NCBI GenBank assembly: GCA_036936605.1
Contig: JAUPFV010000002.1
Location: 321,920,893-321,984,892 of the forward strand
Reading direction: 5' to 3'
Source of the DNA: Limnanthes douglasii subsp. nivea
Taxonomy: Eukaryota; Streptophyta; Magnoliopsida; Brassicales; Limnanthaceae
DNA: 64,000 nt
Below the pieces are notes generated by a model. That model had not been told where the DNA came from, ran no database searches, and saw only the letters and a list, made by a program, of their open reading frames with translations. A program made the translations under genes and the position numbers. Shown here in pieces: positions 36,561 through 47,440 of this stretch. Position 1 is the first letter of the stretch. Every line of letters starts with the position of its first letter.

Positions 36561-36589
36561 CCTTCTAATTTTGTGAGTTGTAATTTTTC

Positions 36590-37330
36590 CTGGCAGATAT
36601 AGAACTACTTTGGTATCTTATTCAAGATAAAAATTGGCGGATACATAATAATAACTCATGTACTTAGATCATGGTTCTGGTTCTTAAAAAATAAAGTTCA
36701 TGTGACTCATATAATCCCGCAAATCATCTGCTGGGTTATATGGAAAAACATAAAAAATTTGAAATTTACTAGAAAGCATGACTCTGTTATCAGTTCAATA
36801 GATGCGGTTAAAAGAATTATTTATGGCATTGACATGGTTACCAAACTAATCAGTAAACATTGGTCTAATTATTTTGCAGCAGGTACAACTTTAGGATGTA
36901 AATCTATTGAGAAAAGAAACAAAAATCCAATTTACCTTAAATGGATTGCTCCAGAAAATGGCAGATTGAAGATGAATATCGACGGAGCTTGCCTTCACAA
37001 CGGGGAGTCTAGTGGAAGGATTCTGATTAGAAATAGTGAAGGTGATATCATTCTTGGTACTTGCATTATATTTGGTAAACTAACCCATTTGCTCTCAGAG
37101 TCCAAAGCTTTATTGGAGGGCTTGATCATCTGCAATCAAAATAACTCGAGTGAAATCAATATTGAATTGAATAGCTTACTATTAATCAACTTACTTGCTG
37201 ATAAAATAAATGTCTGGTACCTCTACTCCCTTCTCTCAATATGCAGAAATTTTATTAATTCCAAAATGAACATTAGAAATATTTCCAGAGTCAAGAACCA
37301 AATCGTAGATTGGCTTGCAAAATAGATCCT
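36590..37330 (+). pseudogene. 5'-truncated LINE remnant: RNase H domain
   Basis: Frame 36702-37325 (207 codons) reads like the C-terminal end of a plant LINE or a LINE-derived RNase H-like (RVT_3) protein: IICWVIWKNIKNLKF, then LKMNIDGACLHNG, SESKALLEGLI, IELNSLLLINLL and VKNQIVDWLAK. The second catalytic acid block normally has DS where this has NS, so activity is doubtful. No polymerase precedes it, and the start codon at 36702 is internal to the domain. A complete host gene of the RNase H-like family is less likely, because the frame begins in family-internal sequence next to repeat F2. Confidence 0.7.
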
Positions 37331-37724
37331 GAAATGCAAAAATAAAACAATACTTTGATCATTGCAACGCTTCAAATAATATTTTGGCTATTGTTGTTTT
37401 TTAAAGTTTAGGCCTCCGATACATTAACCCCGATTAAATCAAATTTTTTTCTCTGTTTTCATTGGTATATGGTTGTTCTTCCTCTTGTAATTTTGTTCAG
37501 GAGCCTCAATGATTAAGGTTGTTATGGTAAACAGTGAATGATTGGAACTGATGGTGAAACAAAGATGAGGTGGAAATCGAGACTCTTTGTTACTTGAAGT
37601 AATAAGATTGTCCTTTCAATAATGCTTCATTTAATCATGTATTCGACGTGAGATTGGCTAGTTGTGGAAAATTAGGAAGAAGAAAAGGCTTTTGTGCTTG
37701 TCCTAATATGAAGGCTTTTCAAAT
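37331..37724. other. Spacer, no gene recognised
   Basis: Tail of the LINE remnant may extend to about 37450. The rest is without signal. Confidence 0.45.
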
Positions 37725-37885
37725 CGAACCTAATTTCGTTAGGAAGGAAAATTATTTTTTTCCTAAAATTGTCGTTCTCTCAAATTTCAATTGGAAATTT
37801 ACTCAGCAAGTCCTTATCTTTATAATTTTACTTCATATCTTATTTATCTTTGTATTACTTTGATTTGGATCATTATTAAATAAAA
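37725..37885. repeat. LTR-like fragment, inverted copy at 62945-63105
   Basis: About 160 bases match the reverse complement of 62945-63105 (TTAGGAAGGAAAATTA, CTCTCAAATTT, AGCAAGTCCTTATCTT, TTTGTATTACTT, TTTGGATC). At the second site it lies just outside the 5' end of gypsy E2. A short 71-codon plus-strand frame (37648-37863) across it is not conserved as protein. Confidence 0.55.
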
Positions 37886-37903
37886 ACCTGGTAAAAAACA
37901 CGG

Positions 37904-38219
37904 TTAGTCCCCCATGTGTAGCACTTGTATCAACATAGTTCATTTCGTTCAGTTCTGCATAAAACTCACCCCCTTCGTTTTAAAAACATACAAATATAGT
38001 CTCCCGCACATATAAACCATCTAAAAACTAACACGTGACACTTAAATTCTATATTTTGTATCATTTTTTGTCCCCAAATCCCATGTTTTGTATAATTTTT
38101 TATCCCTCGGAAAATGAGGAGGGACTAATCGTGCAAATGTTTAAAACGAAAGTGATGAGTTGTATGCAGAAATGAACCAAATGGACTATGTTGATACAAG
38201 TGGTAAATATGGGGCCAAA
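37904..38219. mobile_element. Foldback/MITE-like element with about 105-bp inverted repeats
   Basis: The left arm (37904-38010) is an imperfect reverse complement of the right arm (38120-38219), sharing CACTTGTATCAACATAGT and CTTTCGTTTTAAA-type blocks. The ends read TTAGTCCCCCAT and ATATGGGGCCAA. No coding capacity. No clear target duplication was found. Confidence 0.75.
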
Positions 38220-38924
38220 ACTTATTTATATTATTTTAATGTTATTTCTATTATTGTAACATTATTTATATTATTCTAACGTTAGCTTTAACTTTTGAGA
38301 AAACACGTGTATTTATGGGTACCTAACATTCACATATTTTTTTATAAACACTATAAATTTAACTCTTAACCATTTAGAATATTTTAATAATATTAGATAG
38401 TGTATTAAAAAAGTTTTGATTTATTATTAAACATTTTTGTAACGGACCAAATTCTCCGTTTATTTTATATCTTATTTTACTCAATTGAACACTCTACTTG
38501 TAGTGTGTACAATATGCCTTCTTAAATACCTTTCTAACCGCTTGACTTTATCTCATGTTCAAGTAATTTTATTCAATGTATTTGTTCATTCTAAAATTAT
38601 TATTAATATAATTATTAATGTGACCCCTAAGTTTGACACGATGTTCAATTAATCCAAAACTTTCAAGCATAACATATAACATAGGTATTATATAAATCAT
38701 AAAATTATCTATGTTACCCTAGTATATATAAATATTAGGCAATATAGGGGAAATGAGAGATATGTTTTTAAGTATTCAATGTGATATATCTTTTTCAGTA
38801 AACAATTTAAGAACCAAGTAATAAATATAAATCTGACAGAAAGAAAATCTTAAACGTTGTCACCTACCATATATAAACCATATTTTGTCATCCATACGCA
38901 GTATATAAGTATAGTACTTTCGCT
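38220..38924. repeat. Upstream part of the second MADS locus
   Basis: Matches 12780-13300 in order and orientation up to GTTGTCACCTACCA (about 38860), after which the copies diverge and the inverted gene piece begins. Confidence 0.65.
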
Positions 38925-39053
38925 TCTCTTACTGAAACTTTCTTTTCTTTGTGCCCTGTCAACGATATAAGTATTTGTTTCTCTTAACCATGTTGAAACC
39001 TTTTTTGTGTATGCAGTATAGTATATGACTTGTGTTGTTTATGAAGAAGAGGC
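38925..39053 (-). pseudogene. Inverted start of a second MADS gene copy
   Basis: The reverse complement matches the MADS leader and first codons. The minus-strand ATG is 38991-38989 and reads MVKRN, then a frameshift and a stop; shifted, it continues TYIVDRAQRKESFSKRS, matching residues 7 to 23 of the intact protein. Beyond the ATG (38992-39053) lies the inverted leader and TATA region, lacking about 38 leader bases. The piece is in opposite orientation to the upstream and 3' parts of the same locus, showing an inversion. It is joined at 39053 to copia D. Confidence 0.8.
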
Positions 39054-39907
39054 ACGTAAATTATCGTGCATTGTCGCTAATGGCTAAACACAAGATGGTG
39101 AACGGGATGTCGGTGATTACTCAACCAGAGGTGGTATGCAGGGGCTGTCTCATGTCAAAGCAAACGAGAAAACGATTTCCCACAAAGGCAATTTACAACG
39201 CAAGGAAAGCTTTGGAGTTAGTGCATCGGGATCTATGTGGTCCAATATTTCCAGAAACAACATCGGGTAAAAGGTATTTTTTCTTACTGGTAGATGACTA
39301 TAGTCGATATATGTGGGTCTATTTTTTGAAGGGGAAGGATGAGGCACTGGATGCTTTCAAAAACTTTCGTGCTTTGGTTGAGAGAGGCGAAGAACGAAAG
39401 GTAAGAATCTTAAGAACGGATAGAGGAGGTGAATTTTGCTCTAACGAATTCAAAATGTTTTGTGAGAAGGCTGGGATAGAGAGATATTACACAACACCGT
39501 ATACTCCACAGCAGAACGGTGTAGTGGAGCGAAGAAACAGGACTGTCGTGGAGATGGCCAGAAGTTGTTTGAATGAAATGAAACTGCCGTCTACTATGTG
39601 GAGTGAAGCTATTAGACACTCAATTTATTTGCTAAACAGGCTCCCGACACGAGCACTGACTGGAATTACTCCATATGAAGCATGGAATGAGAGAAAGCCG
39701 CATCTTGGTCATATCAGAATATTTGGGTGTGTAGCACATATGAAGATCCCAAATCAGCACACAAGCAAGTTGGATGATAGAAGCAGACAAGTGATTAATT
39801 TGGGTAAGGAACCTGGTACTAAAGCGTATCGTCTTTTCGATCCATTACTCAATAAAGTTCATGTGAGCAGAGATGTAACTTTTGAGGAGAATAAATCCTT
39901 GCCCTAG
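39032..39907 (+). pseudogene. Integrase of copia D (N-terminally truncated)
   Basis: The 291-codon frame starts with seven or eight codons from the inverted MADS leader (MLFMKKR) and then runs into copia. It contains CRGCLMSKQ of the zinc finger, HRDLCGP, VDDYSRYMW and NGVVERRNRT, so all three catalytic acids are present, and IRIFGCVAH. The histidines of the finger are lost with the truncation. It ends at a single TAG (39905-39907); the same frame continues at 39908, so this is one point mutation in the original polyprotein. Confidence 0.9.
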
Positions 39908-41754
39908 GAACAAAGAAAGGATATGTCCTTTGATCAGGCCGGTACTTTCACTAGAGAAGGTGCACTTGTGGAAGAAGAAAATGAGTGGCGTAGTGAAGAC
40001 AGTGAGATAGACCAAGAAAGAAACGGTACACCAACACCAGACACACAGTCTAAACACACTAAATCACCAAGGTCGAAATCGCATGTACAGAGATTAAACC
40101 CAGATAATTACGATGACAGTGCTGAACCGAAAAAAATCAGATCACTTGCAGAGATTTATGATGAGACAGAGGAGGTGCAAATGGATGAGGAATTGTATCT
40201 TATGGGTGTTGAAAAGCCTATGAATTATGATCAAGCTGTCAAAGACCAAAACTGGAAGGAGGCTACGGAAAGGGAAATGCAGTCAATTGAAGAAAACCAC
40301 AACTGGAGATTAAATGAGCTACCACCTGGTAAGAAGGTTATTGGTTTGAAATGGATCTTTAAATTAAAGAAAGATGCCGAAGGAAAGATCATAAAATATA
40401 AAGCGAGGTTAGTGGAAAAGGGTTATGTGCAAGAGCATGGGGTCGATTTCGATGAAGTGTTTGCTCCTGTAACAAGACTGGAAACCGTCCGATTATTACT
40501 AGCATTGGCAGCAAAAAGCGAGTGGCAAGTTGAACATCTCGACGTCAAAACTGCATTTTTGAATGGAGAAATAATGGAGGATGTTTATGTTGCTCAACCT
40601 CAAGGCTTTGAAAAAGAAGGAACCAAGAAACATGTATATAAACTTTTGAAAGCACTTTATGGTCTCCTTCAAGCTCCACGCGCTTGGTATGTGAAGTTAA
40701 ACTCATGTCTTGAAAGCTTGGGTTTTAAAAGGTGTAAATCAGAGTACGCAGTTTACACAAAGCAGGAGGGAAAAATTAAAATAATCAGGGCAGTCTATGT
40801 AGATGATCTCTTGGTGACTGGGAATAATGTGTCTGCGATCGAGAAATTTTAAAAAAAATGAGTCAGAAATTTGAGATGTCGGATATGGGGAAGCTTAGCT
40901 ACTATCTCGGGATTGAAGTGGAACAAAGTAACGGATGCATTAAGCTCAGACAAACTGGATATGCAAGAAAAATTATAGAGAAGGCAGGATTAAAGGGGTG
41001 CAATCCAACGAGGTATCCAATGGATCCAAAGGAAAAGATCGACAAAGATGAGAGTGGAAAAATTGTTGATGCTACTCACTACAGGAGTATAATCGGGGGA
41101 CTGAGATACCTAATACATACTAGGCCGGAAATTGCGTACTCAGTTGGCATAGCAAGTCCATATATGGAGCGACCCACTACAATTCATCTAAGTGCAGTTA
41201 AACGGATTCCGAGGTATGTGCAAAGAACTGTACAATATGGCTTAATGTACATCAAGAACAGTGGTAACAATGTAGTGACCGGCTTCACGGATAGCGATCT
41301 AGCTGGAGATCTGGACGACATGAGAAGTACTGGAGGCATGTGTTTTTATTTAAATGATAATCTAATTACGTGGGTTTCTCAGAAGCAGAGGTGTGTTGCT
41401 CTGTCGTCATGTGAGGCAGAATTTATGGCGGCTACTGCAGCCGTTTGTCAAGCCATCTGGATTCAAAATATTTTAAGTCATATAACTGGAGTTGGTTCTG
41501 GTCATGTGGTCTTGTTCATTGACAACAAATCAGCTTTGGATTTGGCTAAAAATGCTGTGTTCCATAGAAGGAGCAAACACATTCATGTATGGTATCATTT
41601 TGTCAGAGAATGCGTTGACGGGGAGACATTGTACTGAAGTATGTGAGCAGTGAGAATCAAAAGGTTGATATACTAACTAAGGCGTTAGTGACAACAAAGT
41701 TTGAACAGATGCGGAATTTATTGGGTATCAAGAACCTGTCTGCACAGGTTTAAG
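39908..41754 (+). pseudogene. Reverse transcriptase and RNase H of copia D
   Basis: Frame 39923-40852 has [46 protein letters not shown] and an intact YVDDLLVTG. One extra T in an AT run at about 40850 causes a stop; the next frame (40858-41637) resumes two codons later with SYYLGIEVEQ and RNase H containing FTDSDLAGDLDD, SSCEAEFMAA and FIDNKSALDLAKN, all acids present. A second frameshift near 41633 separates the tail YVSSENQ ... NLLGIKNLSAQV, which ends at a stop about 41752. With three point defects, the element died recently compared with A and B. Confidence 0.92.
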
Positions 41755-42026
41755 ATTAAGGGGGAATGTGTTGGTTAATCTTAAACTTAGTTTATTTATT
41801 TTGTTGTTAACATCTAGTTTATTGTTTTGAGTTAGGAATGTAGAGTCCCACTAAGCAATATTTTAGGGTAGTGTCCTAGTTTCTAACAGTCGTGTCCTAG
41901 TTTCTTGCAGTCGTGTCCTAGTTTCTTGCATAACCGCTATTGTATCTTTCTATTTATATTGAAGTAGTTTGGTAATATTAAAAGAGGGGGTTTCCTGACA
42001 AAACTACGTGTTTGCTTTCACTTTCA
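41753..42026 (+). repeat. Polypurine tract and 3' LTR of copia D
   Basis: The purine tract AGATTAAGGGGGAA (41753-41766) precedes TGTTGG; an LTR of 41769-42026 (258 bp, the same length as the A LTR) ends CTTTCA. The right end is inferred from length and the CA rule because no 5' LTR exists. Three 21-bp units (GTGTCCTAGTTTCT...) lie at 41871-41930. Confidence 0.75.
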
Positions 42027-42061
42027 TACCATACATATTTTATTTGTTTAACAATAAAACT

Positions 42062-42220
42062 CTGGCGAACGGTAAGATCGAAGTAAGAGACCTCACCTAT
42101 GATGAACTCATATGGGTTATAGAGATAAGAAATCAATATGGAAAGGATATTCAAGCAAGGTGCGAACTTATCAAAAGAGCTGCTAATACTTCCCCGAGTT
42201 CATCGGGGCCAACTCACTGA
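42062..42220 (+). pseudogene. C-terminal end of the second MADS gene copy
   Basis: Reads LANGKIEVRDLTYDELIWVI, QYGKDIQARCELIKRA and SSSGPTH then stop, matching residues 118-165 of the intact protein with a five-residue insertion (NTSPS) before SSSGPTH. The middle of the gene (about residues 24-117) is missing. 42027-42061 is non-homologous filler between the copia LTR and the gene. Confidence 0.85.
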
Positions 42221-42720
42221 ATCTAGCATTCATAATTTATAAATTTCAGGCATGGTTTGATTGTTATGTTGTCGTTTTTGAGTTCATTAAAACATCCAAT
42301 GAATTTTTTCTTAAGGTCTTTTTGGGTCGTCATGTTTTGGTTAGTCTATGTTTCTCCACTTTGAAGACTTGCAATATTCTCATGGCCACTTATTTTTTAT
42401 AGTTTGTATCAACAATTATATGTGTCGGTAAAAGATATAATTCAGTTATGTCATCGTCACAGTATAACATGTTGAAACTATTTTATTTTAGTAACCAAGA
42501 AAATAATTCAACCTATCACAAAATAATCAACCAATCACGCAACTAAATAAAGTTGTTACCATAACAGAAGTTACAATATTTATAATTGATAGATTAGTGA
42601 AAGTATAATAATGCTGGATCTGAGCTTAAAAAATAGATTTTGCACAAATTGGACATTATCCAGCACAAAAAATGATAGTATAGAACATGGTTAACCAACC
42701 TGATCCCCCTAAAACCATCA
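42221..42720 (+). repeat. 3' flank of the second MADS copy
   Basis: Matches 14014-14390. It carries extra sequence not in the first copy, including a 54-base piece (42612-42665) bounded by TGCTGGAT and ATCCAGCA. Confidence 0.6.
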
Positions 42721-43930
42721 TTCATCGGCCAGGACACTTCATTGAGGAGTGAATCATACCCTAAAATTATCATCCATTAGCCCTCATAGGTGCTCGAGGA
42801 ACCAATTACTACCAGATCGTTCTTCCCACTAAGAACGCCAATAAAACCTAATTGTTTTATGTTTCTCTCGATTATTTATGTATTTCCATGGTGGATCGTA
42901 GTTCCTGATAAAGTGATAATGTTCAAATTTTCTATTTTATCGATGAAATCGTTTTCTCTTTTCCTAATCAATAAAATCTAGTTTATATTTATTTTATAAT
43001 AAGGCATCGGATCTTTTTCTATCACATTTTAGGTAACCATGTTCGAGTTTGTATTTTATCATTATTTGATATTATGTTTTGTTGATTACTCGTGATGGTT
43101 GGTGTTTTGCATTTCTTTGTCAACCATCTTAGGCTTTGTTTGATTGACGAATTGTGGGTGTTTTTTATTTTACTTGTTCAATTATTTATGCTAATAAAAC
43201 AATCATTGTACGTCTTAATATCTATTGATAATATCAAATTATCGTCAACCATTTGAGCGATAATCTTTTAAACAACATAAACATCTTTCTTAGCAGTCTC
43301 GTTTATCACTTCTTCCCACGTTCATTAGTGATGCATCATTAGGAAATTTTTGAGTTATTTAAATAGTATATTGTTTCTAATCACGGTATCATATCTACAT
43401 TCATGTCTCGCACAAGTATGTCATCATTTTCTACTTCACGTATTCTGTTATTCTTTTATTCTTGTGGATTCTCATATGTCTCGTCATATGTTAACTTACA
43501 AGTTATTTTTTTTTTATTCTCTCATATATCACCCATGTTTATTTATATACTAGTGTTACATTAATATCGATAGACGGTGTTGGCTCTATTGTTACCTGTC
43601 ACATATTCCCATTTTTTTAATTCTCTCATATATCATTTATATTTACTACATTCCCAATTTTATTCTAAATCTTGATTTGGTCATTCAATTTTTCTATGTT
43701 CGGTCATTGTGTATTTTTTATTTTCCTTTACGTGAAACTCTTCTCTTCCCGACACTGGTCAACATTCATCAAACCAAATATGTTAAATCAGCTACTATTA
43801 ATTTTATTCAAACTCATTTACTACGGTATGAAGAACATATATATTTTCTAAACAAAGTGCATCCTTATTGTTAGATCTGGTCAAGGCTTATATTTTAAAG
43901 AATGACATTTACATAGGCTTTGAACAGTAT
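42721..43930. other. Spacer, no gene recognised
   Basis: AT-rich. Short frames (42790-42981, 43350-43553, 43677-43874) have no recognisable motif and look random. Confidence 0.5.
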
Positions 43931-44326
43931 ATCGTCCCTCGACTATCGCGTTTGGTGGCAGCTAGTCCCTTGACTTTCAAATGTCCGTTGACAGTCTCTG
44001 GACAATCACGTTTGGATAAAGTTAGTCCACCAGATCCTCTGATCTATGAGAGGCTCCCACCTGTCACCATAGTCCCCAAAATTTTATATCACCACTAGTC
44101 CCTTCAGTTTAGTTATCCGTAATATTCTACATTTTGGGTTTGACCTAAACTCAAAGGACTAGTGATGATACAAAAATCAGGTGACTATGGTGACAGGTGG
44201 CAGCCTCTCGTGGAGCAAAAGATCTGGTGGACTAACTTTATCCCAACGCGACAGTCCAGGGACTGTCAACGGACATTTGAAAGTCAAGTGACTATCTTCT
44301 ACCAAACGCGATAGTTGAGGGACGAT
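43931..44326. mobile_element. Foldback/MITE-like element with about 180-bp inverted repeats
   Basis: Nearly palindromic: left arm 43931-44112, loop about 30 bases, right arm 44143-44326. The ends are ATCGTCCCTC and GAGGGACGAT. Inner shared blocks include ACTTTCAAATGTCCGTTGAC, AAAGTTAGTCCACCAGATC and CACCTGTCACCATAGTC. Non-coding; the frame at 43868-44098 lies in the arm only by chance. The long arms suggest a non-autonomous DNA transposon (Mutator-type or foldback). No clean target duplication. Confidence 0.85.
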
Positions 44327-45420
44327 CAACTATTCAATGCCGATTTACATACGTACTAATAGTATTAATTTTACTTCAACGTACCTTTTATCTTATAAAA
44401 AACAAATTTCCTTTTATTTTCAAATATTTTTATAGAAATAAAAAAAACGGAAAAAAATAGAAGATGAAAAAAAAACAAAATGATAACAAGGTTGATTTCT
44501 TAAGTGTCTTTGAGAATATTATAAATACAGTAAAAAATGTTTTTTTAACCAACTTGTACTTTAACACGTTAATTTGGTGGACTGATTTTAAGAACCGTAT
44601 ATACAAATTATAAAGAAAACTAATACTCGAATCAACTCTAAAGAAGAAAAGAAACGAAAACTCATGAAAACCTAATTTTCGAATCAATTGTAATTCTAAA
44701 ATTACTTCTTGGTCGCTAATGGAAACCTAGTACTGGAATTATTTTTATGTGAGATTATGTATTCGAGAAAGGTTGTGAGATTGGATAGGTAATGTCTCTT
44801 TTTTGGTTGTGAAACATTTAAGTTGATTGTTTTGGTGGGTATAATGTGGTCTTAAGGTGGAGTGTTTTTTTTAAATGACAGATTTTGTGGTTGTGACATT
44901 TGGGGTTTCACGGGTATAGATTAATTTTATTTGGATATTTATGTTCATTTGGTGGATTAACTAAAATAATAATAATAAAATCTAATATTTACAGCTTCTA
45001 GTTAGTTGTTATTACGTTGTACTTTCGTTTGCAACTAAGTGTTATATCATTGTTATTACATGGTATAATAAATTTATTGTATAACTAAGTGTTATATCAT
45101 GGAAACTTCATGGTAATGTGTGACCCAGATTTGATATAATGGATAAAAAATTATCTTGTTTCAGATTAGTTATAAATTGGTCGCTAATGGAAACCGATTT
45201 CGAACAAAGTTACTTGTTGATGTGAAAAAACTTCATAAACCATTAGAGATTATAATTGAAAATACTAATCTCGTCCTACATAAATTGTATCTCTATGTAT
45301 TTTATATTTATTTAGGCATAACTCACTAGTCCAACTTAGTGATTCAACCTAACGTTTAGACATTTATATCATAATCAAAATCTGAATCTTGTCAACGACT
45401 TCCATTACATGGAAGATACA
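44327..45420. other. Spacer, no gene recognised
   Basis: No coding or element signal; a short local repeat of GCAACTAAGTGTTATATCAT-like sequence at about 45030-45100. Confidence 0.5.
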
Positions 45421-47440
45421 CATGTTTTTATATTACTCCATTTCAAGCTTTCACAAAAGATAACCAAACTTAATCATATCTTTTATCTTTAAAATATATA
45501 GCATCAAAACATGCACATCATGGATTTTCTTGAATTCTATGACATGTTCAAATATGATGGAGTATCGAAGATACAATAAAACTAACTTTTTTATATTATC
45601 TCTTTGGGATAAATCTAAAGGTTGGTTGATTTCACTACAACCGAGAGTAATCAACCTTTGCGATGAATTAGTCTCATTTTTTACATGAAATGTTTTCCGT
45701 CAATAGCTAGATTACAAAAATACATCCTCAACTATTTTCAAACAACACTGAATCACTTTATGGGAAATGATAAATATTCATTGAGTCAAATAACAAATTG
45801 AAGGATTAAAGGTGGGAAGATGCACTTGGTAAATTCATTGAGAATACTGAATGATGGCTTAACCAATCCAAGATTTATGCAATGTAGTTTCAATATTTGA
45901 CTCAAATTCATAGACATCAATCCAGTATTTTGAAGTTCAAGTTGACTACAGCTAAAGTATGTTGTTGCAACGATCTAATGAAAATTTGATTAATGAATAT
46001 AAAAAGCTTCAACGATCGAGGTAATCATCACTCCTACAAGTGTTATCAAACTAGAGAAATCTCAAGTGATTAGTAGTTTGAGGATAATATTGAAGATGAA
46101 TAAAATATAAATAACATAATACACATAAAAACTCACTTTCAAATTACTTCTCTTTTCAACCATTCACTTATTAACGAGTTGTTTTAATAAATACATATCC
46201 AACCAATACATTTGCGAACACACGTGAAATCGATCATTTCAAATTTGTAATGATTTTCATGGCATTCATGACTATTTTTAAACACAATAAAATAGTTCAA
46301 CTTAGTCGAACGTGTAACTTTAAATTAAACGACGGTTGGGAGACCACCCAATCATCGCTTAAAAAAGTGTCAGTAAATAATATTCATCATGATCATACTA
46401 TTTACAAATATAACTAGAAGTATTTGTTCATCATTGAGAAACCAATTAATACATCACACACATACTGTTAACGGTTGAGACTATTGCAAAAAGTATATTT
46501 TTATTTTATTTATTATTTTGTAACTTTTTCTATTTTACTATGTATACAAGTTTGTTTTTTTAGTTTATAACTACCCTTACATAATGTTGGCATTTAGTGT
46601 GTTGATTATCATGTAATATTTTTATTTTTATTTTTTCTATCTATTTTTTAACATTATGGATAATGTTTGGTTTTAAGTGTGGAGTAAGATAATTTTAGTT
46701 TAAAAAACATTATACAATCTAGTGAATTGTCACTTAATTAGAAAACTAATAAATACATTATAGATTTTTATTTATTATATAGTTGTCGTATTTTTTTATG
46801 ATTAAAATTTTGAAAATAAAATAGATATGATTATATTATGAATATAATATTTTACATCAAAATTAATATCTTAAAATAATAGATTCTTCTTAAATAGTAG
46901 TTGTCCTATAATAAAAATGAAGAAGGAATTCTTTTCATAATATTTTATTGAGTAAGGAGGTCTCGTGAGTGGTATTCGATCAACATTAATATCTACGTGA
47001 AAAATGTGATAAACGCATACATATTTAATTTTGTAGCTTAATAGATTTAAATTATTAAATCTTTAAAGGTATTTTAACGCCTAATTCTTTTAATTTATGA
47101 GGTGGACGATATTGATTCAATATTGTCTAAATAAATTAGTTAGATTGTTTAAGAAAACTAAATATTGCATAAATCATCCAAATTTATTTTAAAAATTAAT
47201 GTGTTTATTCCAAACTTATATATTATTTAGGGTGCTTCATACTCGCATGTGCCAATTGGTTCACGAGTCATTGACGGTCACGCGAATATATAATAATGCT
47301 CATAGAAAATTTAGATCACTTTATTTATTAAAAGAAATATCTAATTTTTTTTTAATAAAATAACGCATGTTTTATTAAAATAAATACATAACACTTAAAT
47401 AGATTAATTTTATATATTTTTCCTTCCAAAAAAATAAATC
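45421..47440. repeat. Dispersed repeat J, copy 3
   Basis: Matches copy 1 (14520-16275 and 17313-18300) and copy 2 (25721-27560) throughout. It runs to the full J end before F3 begins at about 47440. Confidence 0.55.

Larger units (their letters stand above)
39054..42026 (+). mobile_element. Ty1/copia element D, 5'-truncated, best-preserved pol in the window
   Basis: Begins abruptly inside the pre-integrase domain (HVNYRALS) and runs to a 3' LTR. The 5' LTR, primer-binding site, gag and protease are missing. Protein similarity is highest to element A. Only one in-frame stop and two frameshifts interrupt it. It separates the two halves of the second MADS gene copy. Confidence 0.9.

Noticed and set aside
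43868..44098. 76-codon frame in the palindromic element
   Set aside because: Lies in one arm; the other arm does not preserve it, so it is not a transposase remnant.
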